Of a DNA stretch of 64,000 nt, positions 1 to 10,733 are shown piece after piece. The notes beneath the pieces are model-generated. The model was not told the DNA's origin. It ran no database searches and saw only the letters and a program-made list of their open reading frames with translations. A program made the translations under genes and the position numbers. Every line of letters starts with the position of its first letter. The first letter of the stretch is position 1. The DNA comes from Epiperipatus broadwayi (lineage: Eukaryota; Onychophora; Udeonychophora; Euonychophora; Peripatidae): assembly GCA_028023455.1 (NCBI GenBank), contig JAQFVV010000014.1, forward strand, positions 4,713,336 through 4,777,335, written 5' to 3'.

Positions 1-699
1 TCAGCTGGCACCTAAGGGCTTTTATTTCTTCTTTAAAAAAAAATAATAAAGTGTTTATTTGATTGGTATATATTTTGGTAGTCGAGTGTTGAATGTTATT
101 AATAGTTCGCTATTGATAATAGTTGACACTTTGCCTGAAAACCTACCATTTCTATAAGGGAAATTTAGGTGGACAAAATATCATAAAATATTAGTTAATA
201 TTTTATTTGTCGATGCTTAGTGTTTGTGGTTTCCCATCAAGTTTTAAATCATAATCTTATAGCATTAAGAGAAGTGAAGGTAGAAAGTGTTGTTAAATAT
301 TCCAAGAGTTTTGTAAATAGTAAATTCCAAGTAAAAGTAGTAGTATAGTTTATGGGATTATTAAGTAGTTTTATTTAGTGTTGTTCGAAGTAGGTTGATT
401 TCAAATTAGCAGGTTGGGATTTTTTGTTGGGTTGGTTCATTTGGAAATAGTAGCAGTTTAGAACAGGCGGGCATTTAAGATATACCTTTGTTTTGTTTAT
501 CATTTAGATCGGTTGGTTCAATATATATATATATATATAATCATATAATTTGATGTTTGTATTTCTTCAATCAATATACATAATCTTATAACTGATTATT
601 TATAAATACAGAAATTAGATATATATATATATATAAAGTATAACTTTAAAAATTTTACCCACCCAAAAGTGCTTTTGACTATTCTCATAGTCTATGTCA
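1..699. other. AT-rich intronic or intergenic DNA
   Basis: No coding region is recognised. The stretch holds short TA runs near 523-538 and 621-635. The last part (about 650-716) probably belongs to the 3' flank of the PLE remnant that follows on the minus strand. If the dynein gene continues leftward, this is intron sequence downstream of the 9899-10067 exon. Confidence 0.5.
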
Positions 700-1420
700 A
701 CTAATACTTTGAAAGGCTAACCTTCCCACAATTCCATGATCTTAACATTTGCTGCCTGTCTGTTAATTAAGTCTTGTTTGTATTTGTATATTAGCATAGG
801 TTCCTTTATTTTCCTTTTGTTGTTATTTTTTTCAATTTGCAATATTTCTACATTATTATAATTGAAGTTAAAACCATAAATAGATGAAGTATTATGGTCA
901 TAAAAAAACGGATGCTGAAACATTATTATTTACTTTGCAATTTTGTTTCATTTTCTGAACCCTCTTTAATAATGAGTGCTCTTTAGTTCTTTTTTTAATG
1001 TGCATCTTGATTCCTCTGTATATCTGCTACCACACCTACATATTCATTTATAAATGATGAAATTTTTATGTATAATTGAAGTTTTATCTTCATTAATTTG
1101 TTTAATGTAGGAGGTGTGTAAAATGCAATATCACATATACCTTTATAGATTTTCCTTATAAAATTTATTTGATCATTTGAAATATATGGTATTGATATCC
1201 ATAATTTTTATTAGCAGGAGAATCAATATTATTATTAATATTTTTATTCTTATATTTCATATTAAAATTTTTAATAACATTATATATATGATTATAATTG
1301 TAGTCAACATTGAACAATTCATTCAAATACATTTCAATATTTTTAGCTTTATCCATGAATATTTACAAAGACTATTATTTTTAAATAAGAAGGATTTTAA
1401 ACCATCATTGTAGCAGTAGT
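700..1420 (-). mobile_element. Penelope-like element remnant (C-terminal linker and GIY-YIG end)
   Basis: This is a fragment of a Penelope-like retroelement on the minus strand. The peptide at 717-923 ends in YGFNFNYNNVEILQIE and DLINRQAANVKIMELWE. These match, residue by residue, the last part of the GIY-YIG endonuclease region of the fuller copy at 15.6-16.0 kb (YGFNFDFNNVKLWELRE, LINRQAANVKINELWE). Upstream on the same strand, 1165-1356 reads MDKAKNIEMYLNELFNVDYN. It corresponds to the segment between the RT and the endonuclease (FTNDLLNIGYNYNMVYNTI in the 15.4-kb copy). The frame is broken between the two parts and no RT core is seen, so this is a dead, 5'-truncated copy. Boundaries are approximate. 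Confidence 0.75.
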
Positions 1421-2833
1421 TTTGGAGCTGTTTTCTTTTAAAAACAAAGCAGTATCTTAGAGAATATCTCCAACTAAAATAGCAAAAGAAACATTTTCTC
1501 AAAAGAATTGTTATTACTTTTTCCATCTGCACTAATATATTGATATAATTAAGAATTATTCCTGCATTTTAAAGTATTTTAAAATCTTGTTACTAATAGA
1601 CTAGTGTTAACTCCAGCATTTCACAATAATAATTAAAAAAGTTGCTATCTACTTTTTAAAAATAATTCATGCATTACAATATAAGTAAACCTTAATATTT
1701 TTTAGAGTAGACTTCACTTTTTAATTTAAATTCAAAAAGTTTTGTTCTGACTATTTTTAATTTATTTCCCATTTACATTTAGTATCAAGGCAAAAAAAAT
1801 TATATCTAGTTTATAAATGAACAGACAGAATATTTTTCTTTTCTTTCTTCTTGCCCTTCCAAATAAATTATTGTTAATCTTTAAAGGTTCATAATAAGTG
1901 TAATAACTAAGATTATAATAAGACAGAATAAAATTTTATGCTTATGATCTCGTCTGGTTTTAAATCTGAAGTCTCTTTGAATGAAGTAGTTGTTTTTCAA
2001 AATGATTCCCATACTTTTTAAATGTGAAATCATGACAATTGTCAGTTGATAGATCAACAGACCAATGCATGCAAGGAATTGGAATTATCTATATTCATGG
2101 ATCAAAGTACAATTACTTATCCTTTAAATTCAGTTTAAATTCAAATCCAATGTTATTTATTTTCAGCTTCTTTTTATGTAACTATTGTTATAACTCAGAT
2201 GTTATTATCTCTTATCTTGTTCTTTTAAAAAGACCCCCCCCCTACAAACTCTGCTAAGTTATTTATACCTTTACCAAATGGAATTGTTGTAAAAAAATAT
2301 AGACTAATTAAAGGATGATATGTACATATAATTAATATGTTTCTGTCTATATTTATTCATGATAACAAAACATGCTATTCAAAATTATTTAAAATCACAA
2401 TAAAAATATGGTTAGGGATTAATTACAAAGATTAATTTAGAATAGTTATGATTTTAAATCTTTTTGATTATTATTTAATAATAACAAAATATCAAATGTT
2501 TCTACACTTATAAATTAATAAGAACACTAATAAATTATTATTTTAATATTATTACAAATTAGTTCATCTGACAGAATGCCTATTAGAATCTCATACACCT
2601 CCTGCCAGAGGGCTTAGCATATCTTGAACAATCTGAGTCTTTATCCCCCTCAAGAGATTTATTGATAATATTTAACAAATTTTATAATAAAATTTGGAAA
2701 CCATGATAACATACCACTGATATAATACAATAATTTAATATATTTAAATTATTGCCAATTAAAATTTAAAATTTTACATATTTGACTACATAAATAAGTC
2801 TTGACAAATATTGAAGCCAACCATAAGGTTACA
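1421..2833. other. AT-rich non-coding DNA
   Basis: I see no gene or recognisable element. The stretch contains a run of nine C at about 2235. The sequence just right of the PLE remnant could be more of that element, degraded beyond recognition. Short reading frames here are not conserved-looking and have no neighbours to support them. Confidence 0.5.
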
Positions 2834-2858
2834 ATATATATATATATATATATATATA
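2834..2858. repeat. (TA)n microsatellite at the left edge of the hammerhead array
   Basis: About 12 TA units abut the left end of the inverted ~415-bp repeat array. A matching short TA run (about 4815-4828) sits at its right end. Confidence 0.85.
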
Positions 2859-3009
2859 TGAAAAAGAAAAACAAGTTTTATATACGTAAAAACCTGCTAT
2901 CGCTTGTATTAATGATCAATAGATGAAGCTTTACCAAGACCTCCAAACAAGCATATTCTGTTTACATAAACGTCAGAGTCAATATTCACTGTCTCTTTCA
3001 TTTTGCTCC

Positions 3010-3062
3010 ACCCTCAGATCAGCTGATTTCAAGCTGATTTGCTCTCATCAGTGAAGGGATAG
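3010..3062 (-). ncRNA. Type I hammerhead ribozyme motif, copy M1
   Basis: Read on the minus strand. The core CUGAUGA is at 3051-3045. Stem II GAGC/GCUU has loop AAAUCA. GAAA is at 3030-3027. Stem III is minimal and palindromic (A-UCAGCUGA-U). The predicted cleavage follows C at 3017, before UGAGGG. Stem I pairs CCCUUCA with UGAGGG, leaving one bulged U. All conserved core residues are present. The very short stem III suggests activity as a dimer, as reported for retrozyme and PLE hammerheads. Confidence 0.8.
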
Positions 3063-3426
3063 AAGTTATAAAACTAGACCTAAATATTAACTCCAAGCAT
3101 TTATGCAAAACATTTCTATTAGTTTGCAAGCATGAATTTTTTAGACACGTTAATGTCTTCAAACTCAGCCTATCAAACAAGATAGCTATATGGCTCTTAT
3201 TTCAGTTCAGTTTCTCCACATAGTAAAAGTTTCTGCAATCTATATCATTGCAAGAAAACTTTAAAGGTACATTTATAAAAAAGAAAAACAAGTTTTATAT
3301 ACATAAAAACCTGCTATCGCTTGTATTAATGATCAATAGATGAAGCTTTACCAAGACCTCCAAACAAGCATATTCTGTTTACATAAACGTCAGAGTCAAT
3401 ATTCACTGTCTCTTTCATTTTGCTCC

Positions 3427-3479
3427 ACCCTCAGATCAGCTGATTTCAAGCAGATTTGCTCTCATCAGTGAAGGGATAG
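3427..3479 (-). ncRNA. Type I hammerhead ribozyme motif, copy M2
   Basis: Second minus-strand copy. CUGAUGA is at 3468-3462 and GAAA at 3447-3444. Cleavage is predicted after C at 3434. The stem II loop reads AAAUCU instead of AAAUCA, and the pairing GAGC/GCUU is kept. Stem I and stem III match copy M1. Confidence 0.8.
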
Positions 3480-3842
3480 GAGTTATAAAACTAGACCTAA
3501 AAAGTGACTCCAAGCGTTTATGCAAAATGTTTCTATCAGTTTGCAAGCATGAATTTTTTAGACATGTTAATGTCTTCAAACAGCCTATCAAACAAGATAG
3601 CTATATCGGTCTGATTTCAGTTCAGTTTCTCCACATAGTAAAAGTTTCTGCAATCTATATCATTGCAAGAAAACTTTAAAGGTACATTTATGAAAAAGAA
3701 AAACAAGTTTTATATACGTAAAAACCTGCTATCGCTTGTATTGATGATCAATAGATGGAGCTTTACCAAGACCTCCAAACAAGGGTATTCTGTTTACATA
3801 AATGTCAGAGTCAATATTCACTGTCTCTTTCATTTTGCTCCA

Positions 3843-3882
3843 TCCTCAGATCAGCTGATTTGCTCTCATCAGTGAAGGGATA
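3843..3882 (-). ncRNA. Broken hammerhead motif, copy M3, at the palindrome centre
   Basis: Minus-strand copy with CUGAUGA intact. About 12 nt is deleted, removing the 3' side of stem II and the GAAA. It cannot form the catalytic core. It directly abuts the start of the plus-strand arm. Confidence 0.7.
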
Positions 3883-4261
3883 GCTGATCTGAGGGTGGAG
3901 TAAAATGAAAAAGACAGTGAATATTGACTCTGATGTTTATGTAAACAGAATACGCTTGTTTGGGAGGTCTTGGTAAAGCTCCATCTATTGATCATTAATA
4001 CAAGTGATAGCAGGTTTTTACGTTTATAAAACTTGTTTTTCTTTTTCATAAATGTACCTTTAAAGTTTTCTTGCAATGATATAGATTGCAGAAACTTTTA
4101 CTATGTGGAGAAACTGAACTGAAATCAGACCCATATAGCTATCTTGTTTGATAGGCTGAGTTTGAAGACATTAACGTGTCTAAAAAATTCATGCTTGCAA
4201 ACTGATAGAAACATTTTGCATAAACACTTGGAGTCAGTTTTTAGGTCTAGTTTTATAACTC

Positions 4262-4316
4262 CTATCCCTTCACAGATGAGAGCAAATCAGCTTGAAATCA
4301 GCTGATCTGAAGGTGG
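4262..4316 (+). ncRNA. Hammerhead motif with a core mutation, copy P1
   Basis: Plus-strand copy. The core reads CAGAUGA (4273-4279), so conserved U4 is replaced by A and the copy is probably inactive. Stem II GAGC/GCUU, GAAA (4294-4297), palindromic stem III and C17 at 4307 are all retained. Stem I here is a continuous CCUUCA/UGAAGG without the bulge. Confidence 0.75.
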
Positions 4317-4677
4317 AGCAAAATGAAAGAGACAGTGAATATTGACTCTGACGTTTATGTAAACAGAATATGCTTGTTTGGAGGTCTTGGTAAAGCTCCA
4401 TCTGTTGATCATTAATACAAGCGATAGCAGGTTTTTACGTATATAAAACTTGTTTTTCTTTTTCATAAATGTACCTTTAAAGTTTTCTTGCAATGATATA
4501 GATTGCAGAAACTTTTACTATGTGGAGAAACTGAACTGAAATCAGACCGATATAGCTATCTTGTTTGATAGGCTGTTTGAAGACATTAACATGTCTAAAA
4601 AATTCATGCTTGCAAACTGATAGAAACGTTTTGCATAAACGCTTGGAGTCAGTTTTTAGGTCTAATTTTATAACTCC

Positions 4678-4730
4678 TATCCCTTCACTGATGAGAGCAA
4701 ATCAGTTTGAAATCAGCTGATCTGAGGGTG
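4678..4730 (+). ncRNA. Type I hammerhead ribozyme motif, copy P2
   Basis: Plus-strand copy with CUGAUGA at 4688-4694. Stem II is GAGC (4695-4698) against GUUU (4705-4708). GAAA is at 4709-4712 and palindromic stem III at 4713-4720. U16.1 and C17 are at 4721-4722. Stem I pairs CCCUUCA (4681-4687) with UGAGGG (4723-4728), with one bulged U. The core is complete and cleavage is predicted between 4722 and 4723. Confidence 0.8.
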
Positions 4731-4828
4731 GATCAAAATGAAAGAGACAGTGAATATTGACTCTGATGTTTATGTAAACAAAATACGCTTGTTTGGAGAT
4801 CTTGGTAAAGCTCCATATATATATATAT

Positions 4829-5669
4829 AAGTATAAATAAACATAGACAAAAAGTTTTTGTAGATATTTTCTATATTATACTGAAATAACAATTAAGTTT
4901 TAAATAATTCTGAATTTAATTTTTTTTTACTATAAATGTTTAAAAAAATCTAATTAATATTTCATTAATTCTGATTTTTAAAATAAAACAAGCATGTTTT
5001 ATGTTACAATAGATATAATGGTAATTATAAAATTCCATTATCTATTTTGATTAGATTAAATTTTTTTAAATTAAAGTTTGTATAACATATTTTGATAAAA
5101 ACCCTACAAAATTGTTTTTGAAAGTATTAAGGTAAATTGAAAAGAGTCATTAGCTTTTTTCAATCAAAATAAAGAAAACTTGCTTTTAATGTTTTTTTTA
5201 AAATTTCACCATGACTATAAAAAGATTGGAAAAAAGATTAGAGTGAGAGTTTTTACAGATTGTGACAACATAATATCTATGAAGTTATAACTGAAGACAA
5301 GAGACAATGTATGCAGACACTGCTATTTCACAATGGTAGAGTTTCCATTCACATAAAAGGGACAGCTTTTCTGTGATTCATTAGCTTATATATATACATA
5401 TATATAGTGTACTAGTCAGTATGCCTGAAGTCCATCAGATTCTAGACTATATAAGGCTGACTGTAAGTATGCCAACAATTACTGGATTATATCTTTTCCA
5501 AAGATGACAGTAAGTCAGATCTACTGTTTTAAAAGGGATCAGCATACCCAGAGATTCCATCAGCTTGCCAAAGTAGTTTATACTTGTACTATTTTATTTA
5601 TATGTAAATAAGCACAGATAAAAGTACTGCATCAGATAAATACAAATGACAACTGGTGAGTAGGTTATG

Positions 5670-5734
<65 letters not shown>

Positions 5735-8700
5735 AGAATAATATCACTTTAAATAACATCTTGAAAATGACAGTCAAAATTTTTAATTAACAAATTTTCA
5801 AAAGTAAATAACTTTTGTCAACTAAAAATAAAAAAATGAAAGAAAATAATAAATGGCCATTTCCAGTTAATTTATTAAAAGTGAAACTCTTTATGAAAAT
5901 GATGATTGTTAAAATCTTTAATTTAACAGTAAAACAGGTAAATAAACTTTGCTTGAATTATAAATTTAAAAACAAAGGATTGATTTATAAATAATTATAT
6001 TTTACTAAAAAAGGAAAACTCTAAAAATCTATATTGAATAAAATCTTGCTGGAGTATTTTTAAAGATGTTTATAATTAATCAAAGGTAACCTAAAAAAAA
6101 CTTTTATGGACTGACAAAGATTATATATATATATATTTAAAAAAGAGTAAAAAGAATTTTTTTGTACCATTAGAAATAATGAATTAATTAATAACTTTGA
6201 TTCATATGACCTATTTTATATATATACACATACATGTGAATTTTAAGTATATTTTTGACATTGAATTAATTATGTAATGAGAAAATATTTTCAGGGAATA
6301 AGTTTATTAATTAATGGAATATCATTAGAATGTAAACATCTGTGTGTGCTCACATCTTAAATGATATTTAACATATATTAAATCACTCATTACTTATGTA
6401 TCATTAAAATGAATAGAATGTTTTACACAGCATGTCTGTGTTATTTATATAGATATGTGTCATGCAAACATTTAAAAATCTCTGTAAATTGTTAAATTAA
6501 TTAATTTGTACTATAAAAATGAATTTCATTTATAAGTTTATGACAGTTCAAATATGTTAATAAATTATAATACCACAGGTCTGTGTGCTTATATTTACAT
6601 GTGTTTTATGCAAACCTGTTATGAGGTATTGTAAATCACAGTGAAAATCAAAATGCCAAATTTCTATTTATAACATATTTAGCAGACCTTAATTTCATTT
6701 TATTGTTTCTAATTAATAAATTTATATTTCATTGTTAAGTTATTCCATTGAATTTAATTAATCCTAGAATAGATTTGAAACATTATATGTTTGTATCATT
6801 TCTCTTGTTCAGCATAACAGTTAGAGAACTTTTGCTGGATTCATGCATAATGATCTGTTATACATAAGGGGTGATGTTTAGTGTTATGGGCATCCAGATG
6901 ATGATGATACTGGATGTCACAAAGGAAATATCCTTTAAAGTCCATACTCTACATTTTATTTTAATTATTTATTTAGAAATTAAGTTTATAGTTGGCTAGT
7001 AGATTAATGTTACTAAATGGCCAGAGCATTGATGATGATCAGCATGTTTTAGTATCCCAGCAATATTTTTAATTATTATATTCTTATGGATTAATACTTA
7101 AGTTTGTGCATCCAAATTATTGTTTAAATAATCTGACCTAGCTGTCAAGGGCTAAATAATTACCCTGGTCTATAGTAGATCTACTTCAAATTCAGTCAAA
7201 AGACTGGCGGTTGATTGTGAACTTACAGTTACTTATAAGTAGTTCTGTGTTTGCCTCTCAGGTTCATTGCTAATATTTATTTATATTATTTGTATATTTA
7301 ATTTTATATTTTGTTTAACTGGGGTTGATGATGATGGATGCTATCATCCCAGGTTAACTCTCTAATTTCTCTGTACCTTTACAATATGCATTAAAGCTGT
7401 AATTAAGATGAATCTCCAAATACAATATTGCTTTTACAATGCTAATAAAATAAATTCAGCTAGTTATAAAACATCTAAATCATTTATAATTATTAAATTA
7501 ATTTAAATTCAGTATGCAATGTTCAGAACTTTTACTCTAATACATATTTAAATATTATCAAATATTATATATTTGGTTTAAACGCAAATATTAAAATAAA
7601 TTAAACAAATAAAATTTAAAATAATGTTATCTTGCTCTAGATCATTCTTCATAAAATCATTGTGTGTATGTATACATTTTAATATTTAACTTAAAAAAGT
7701 TTTTTCATAACAATCCCTTAGTTGTTTGATACTACTTGTTAATAAAGTTCTTACTAATTCAACTTGATGGATTCTTTAGTCTTTTGATAAAGATTCACAT
7801 TAGTTTTTTTTTAAGCAATATAAATGTTACAAATCATTTGAGTTTTGAAATTGTTGGATTTTAGACAATTTTTTTTATGGAGTAAATAATCAAAATTAGA
7901 ATTTTCTGGTTAATTTATGATGAAAGAAATTCTCAGTAAATTTTTTCGGTATTTTTTTGAAAATTAGGCTTGAGATATATGTCCATTCAGTTAATACTTA
8001 TGCCTAAGATAAGACTCCTCTGGTGTCATTCTTTTGGTCACTTATTAGGAACAGGTACCAAGTAATCCAGCAAAACCTCTTATTCATTGAATCATTGCCG
8101 AAAATCACAAAAATTCCTGATTTATATGCATGCTCCTATGACCGGTGATTTGTTGTCAGTTGCCAATGCTGCTATGAATTATTATAGTACAATAATTGAT
8201 AAAACTGATAACCAATATGCTAATAAAACAACAAATAAACATTTTAATATTTTAATTAATCTAAAAGATTTGAAAAGCAATATTAAGTAAATTTATATCA
8301 ACAAAAAAGTTTCCTCTTTTTCAAAACATATCTTCAGAAAGTATAATACTTTATACTAAAAAAAAAAGTTATAAAATGTTTCAATATACAATTCAAAGCA
8401 ATGTGTTTCAAAATTAGCATTATTATACTGCTGCATTTTTTTTAATCAAAAATTAAAATTCATCCCCCAAAAAAAAAAAAATTAAAACTCAAAGAAAGAA
8501 AAACAAATCATTTTATTTTTTTTTTACAATCAAAAAATTAAAAACACTAAATTTATACTATGTTAATAAAGGATTTAAACCAACATATATAGATATGGCA
8601 ACCAAATCAATCTATAATTTAAATTACTTAGTAATATTGCAGATGATGAGTTTAAAATGTCTTAATCTATATGTGTGGATGTAAAAACTCTGCAGATGAT

Positions 8701-8818
8701 CTATGTAATAAAGACATCAAAATTCATATAAAAAATGTCAACTAGAAAGCTTTTATTTTAATAATCTCCATACTTCCTCTTTTTATATATATATAAATAA
8801 AGATACAATAAAAGACAA
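4829..8818. other. AT-rich intronic or intergenic DNA with microsatellite
   Basis: No gene is recognised in this 4-kb stretch. It includes a (TA)n tract at about 5670-5730. Three short stretches contain GATGATGAT followed by a CATCCAG/ATCCCAG-like motif (near 6895, 7030 and 7325). They could be worn copies of one short repeat. A short open frame at 8087-8290 resembles nothing I know. Confidence 0.5.
5669..5731. repeat. (TA)n microsatellite
   Basis: About 30 uninterrupted TA dinucleotides. Confidence 0.95.
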
Positions 8819-8880
8819 ATGACTCCCAAGCTGCATTTCATGATGAACCAGCAGTCATCAGTTGGCCAGATCACCAGCTC
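8819..8880 (-). ncRNA. Degenerate hammerhead-like motif, family B
   Basis: On the minus strand CUGAUGA (8861-8855) is preceded by CCAA and followed by CUGCUGGUUCAUCAU, then GAAA (8839-8836), then UGCAGC and UUGG. CCAA and UUGG pair as the base of stem I. The position expected to be U16.1 is G, and stem II is only partly paired, so this copy is probably inactive. It is recognisably the same family as the motifs at 26.27 and 26.77 kb. Confidence 0.45.
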
Positions 8881-9898
8881 TCATATATATCTTTATTACA
8901 TGAAAAGTATTTATCTATGGCGAATTGCCACATCTTTATTTACAACAGGCAAACATGCTCCACTCACAACCTCGACTTCGTACATTTTGGATAAACCTAA
9001 TTACGCTTATCATTAATCATTTATTAAACTAGAGTTTTTTTCTAGCACAGATATAAACTTTAATACAAGTTAAAGATTATTATATCTGATTTTTTACACA
9101 CCCACATACATGGCTGTCCACCTTCCTTCTCGTATGCGTATTATCGATTATTTTAATAATCTCCATACTTCCTCTTCCTTTTTTATTCTTTTAGTATATT
9201 TATTTTAATAACAAAAGTAAAAAAGTTCATTTATAGAAACAATAGAATATAACACCAACGTTTTATACCAGAAATGATATAAATATGTATAAAAGAACGT
9301 TTAAATTTAGCGTAAATAAAAACGTTAATTTATTTTATTTAATTAAACTAGTTTTTTTGCTAAATTTCTGCAGCTTATTTCAGAAAAGAAATATTGATAC
9401 AGACTCTCATTTGAAATTTTTCTGTAACTCATTGTATAGACAAAATTATTATTTTAAAAATATTTGCAAGTCAAATGCTCTTCCAACTTTTCATCTTAAA
9501 AAAAAAAAAAACAGTGAAAGAGAAGAAATTAATTACCAGACTTGCCAAATAAAGAAGGGTGAGTGTTTGAATAGTTTTACTTTTTTTTCTTCCATTTTTA
9601 TTTTCAGATAATTAAATAATATATTTAATTATCAACATTTAAAAATTAGTTAGAATGAGAAGTACCTATCTAAAAAAACAAGATTGTTTAAAACCAAAAA
9701 AAATAGTCATGTTTATTTGTCCAATCCGTGTCAGAAAGCAAGACAGGTGGATAGGCTATCATTGCATTACAGAGCCTTGCTTAAATATATATCAAGAACT
9801 AATTAAAAATATAGAATTTTTACAATACGTTTCTTTTTTCTTTTTACAATAATTAATAAAAAATTACTAAAAATACAAAAAAAAAAGAATCAACTTAC
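8881..9898. other. Intron sequence immediately downstream of a dynein exon
   Basis: No further dynein exon is recognised. Short plus-strand frames (9285-9611, 9655-9852) show no domain. The block at 9690-9780 is somewhat GC-richer than its surroundings, but I cannot assign it. Confidence 0.45.
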
Positions 9899-10067
9899 TT
9901 TCACCACTAGGGCATCTATCTGTCCTTGCAGCTTTTTAGCATAGTTCTTCATTGCTAATTTATCCCCACGTTTTATTTTTTCAAAAATATCTTCTACTTC
10001 CCATGTCCACCAGATTTGATTAGTAGCTAAGCATATCATACCCTGATAATCTAACATCCAGTCAATT
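9899..10067 (-). CDS. DNAH10: Axonemal dynein heavy chain, linker exon (DNAH10-like), most 3' exon in the window
   Basis: Internal exon of an axonemal dynein heavy chain, the motor ATPase of ciliary and flagellar inner arms. The 169-nt exon has one base completing the split Arg codon from the exon at 20.5 kb, then 56 codons. The peptide starts IDWMLDYQGM, contains NQIWWTWEVEDIFEKIKRG, and ends QGQIDALVVK. The hydrophobic WMLDYQGM...QIWWTWEV pattern is the conserved end of the dynein linker (DHC_N2) shortly before AAA1. WWTWEVED is typical of the DNAH10 class as I recall it. The acceptor (AG at 10069-10068) and donor (GTAAGT starting at 9898) are canonical and the exon ends in phase 0. The next exon, leading into AAA1 with its P-loop, is not visible in the remaining 9.9 kb, so it probably lies outside the window. 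The family is certain; the DNAH10 paralogue is likely. Confidence 0.9.
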
Positions 10068-10733
10068 CTATTAATTTTAAATATATATAATTTTAAAAAT
10101 AGAGCAACTAAATCTGAATGTTACCATAACAACAATTCAGAAGTCAAACTATTTTTAAAATTATAAAAGTAATGCACAATTTTTAATATCAATGCTAAAT
10201 TATCAGATAATGAGTACAGACAGCACTAATATTTAAAAAAAAATTAAATTAACAACATTTTTTGTAACTTACTAATCAAACCAACTTAAGTTTCAAAAAT
10301 CATCACTAATTTAAAGTTTCACCCCTTTCAATTGTTGTTGAATAATTTGTCCATCATTTGCAAAAACATGATAATAAGGTAAAAATGGCTACCATTTCTT
10401 TAATTGATAAATTAGTTTTGAAATGAGAAAGTAAGCATTATTTATGTTTGTTAAAATGACTGGCTCTGATTTTGACTTGTAAATTGATATTGCGGTGGTT
10501 TATTTGGATTAAATTGCATCATGTATAAGATTACATATTATCAATGCAATATATTTATTTAATAGCTGTAATTTATATATAGTCTTATTAAAGTCATTGT
10601 GAATGAACCCCTATGGTTGAAATCCCATCAGATTACATAACAGGCAGAAGAAAAATTATTATTAAATTAACTCAAACGAACTACTCATTTCTCGTAAACA
10701 AGAAAATTAAAGTGATTAATTATATATACTGTA
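10068..10733. other. Intron sequence and probable 5' region of a gypsy remnant
   Basis: No gene is seen. The gypsy gag starts at 10734, so its leader and possibly a 5' LTR should lie here. I could not align anything here to the putative 3' LTR except a short AGATTACA at about 10630, which is too short to count. Confidence 0.4.

Larger units (their letters stand above)
2859..4815. repeat. Head-to-head array of ~415-bp hammerhead-bearing repeats (retrozyme-like)
   Basis: Three units on the minus strand (left arm, 2859 to about 3878) face two-plus units on the plus strand (right arm, about 3879-4815). Together they make an imperfect palindrome of nearly 2 kb. Unit length, measured between equivalent ribozyme cleavage positions, is 417 bp (3017 to 3434) and 415 bp (4307 to 4722). 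Units share a hammerhead motif, then a conserved body: a tract coding-like for FHFAP, a block around GACAGTGAATATTGACTCTG, and a block around GATAGCAGGTTTTTACG. Both arms end in TA microsatellite. There is no protein-coding capacity beyond a ~70-codon open frame antisense to the ribozyme that simply recurs with the repeat. Size, tandem organisation and ribozyme match non-autonomous retrozymes or Penelope-associated hammerhead repeats. Assignment to either class is inference. Confidence 0.85.

Noticed and set aside
3663-4493. Three similar ~70-codon frames beginning MQENFKGTFMKKKNKFYIRK
   Set aside because: They recur only because the 415-bp repeat recurs. They run antisense to the ribozyme and differ by indels that shift the frame, so protein selection is not indicated.
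10560-10733. 5' LTR and primer-binding site of the first gypsy element
   Set aside because: Only an 8-base match (AGATTACA) to the putative 3' LTR and no convincing tRNA complementarity.
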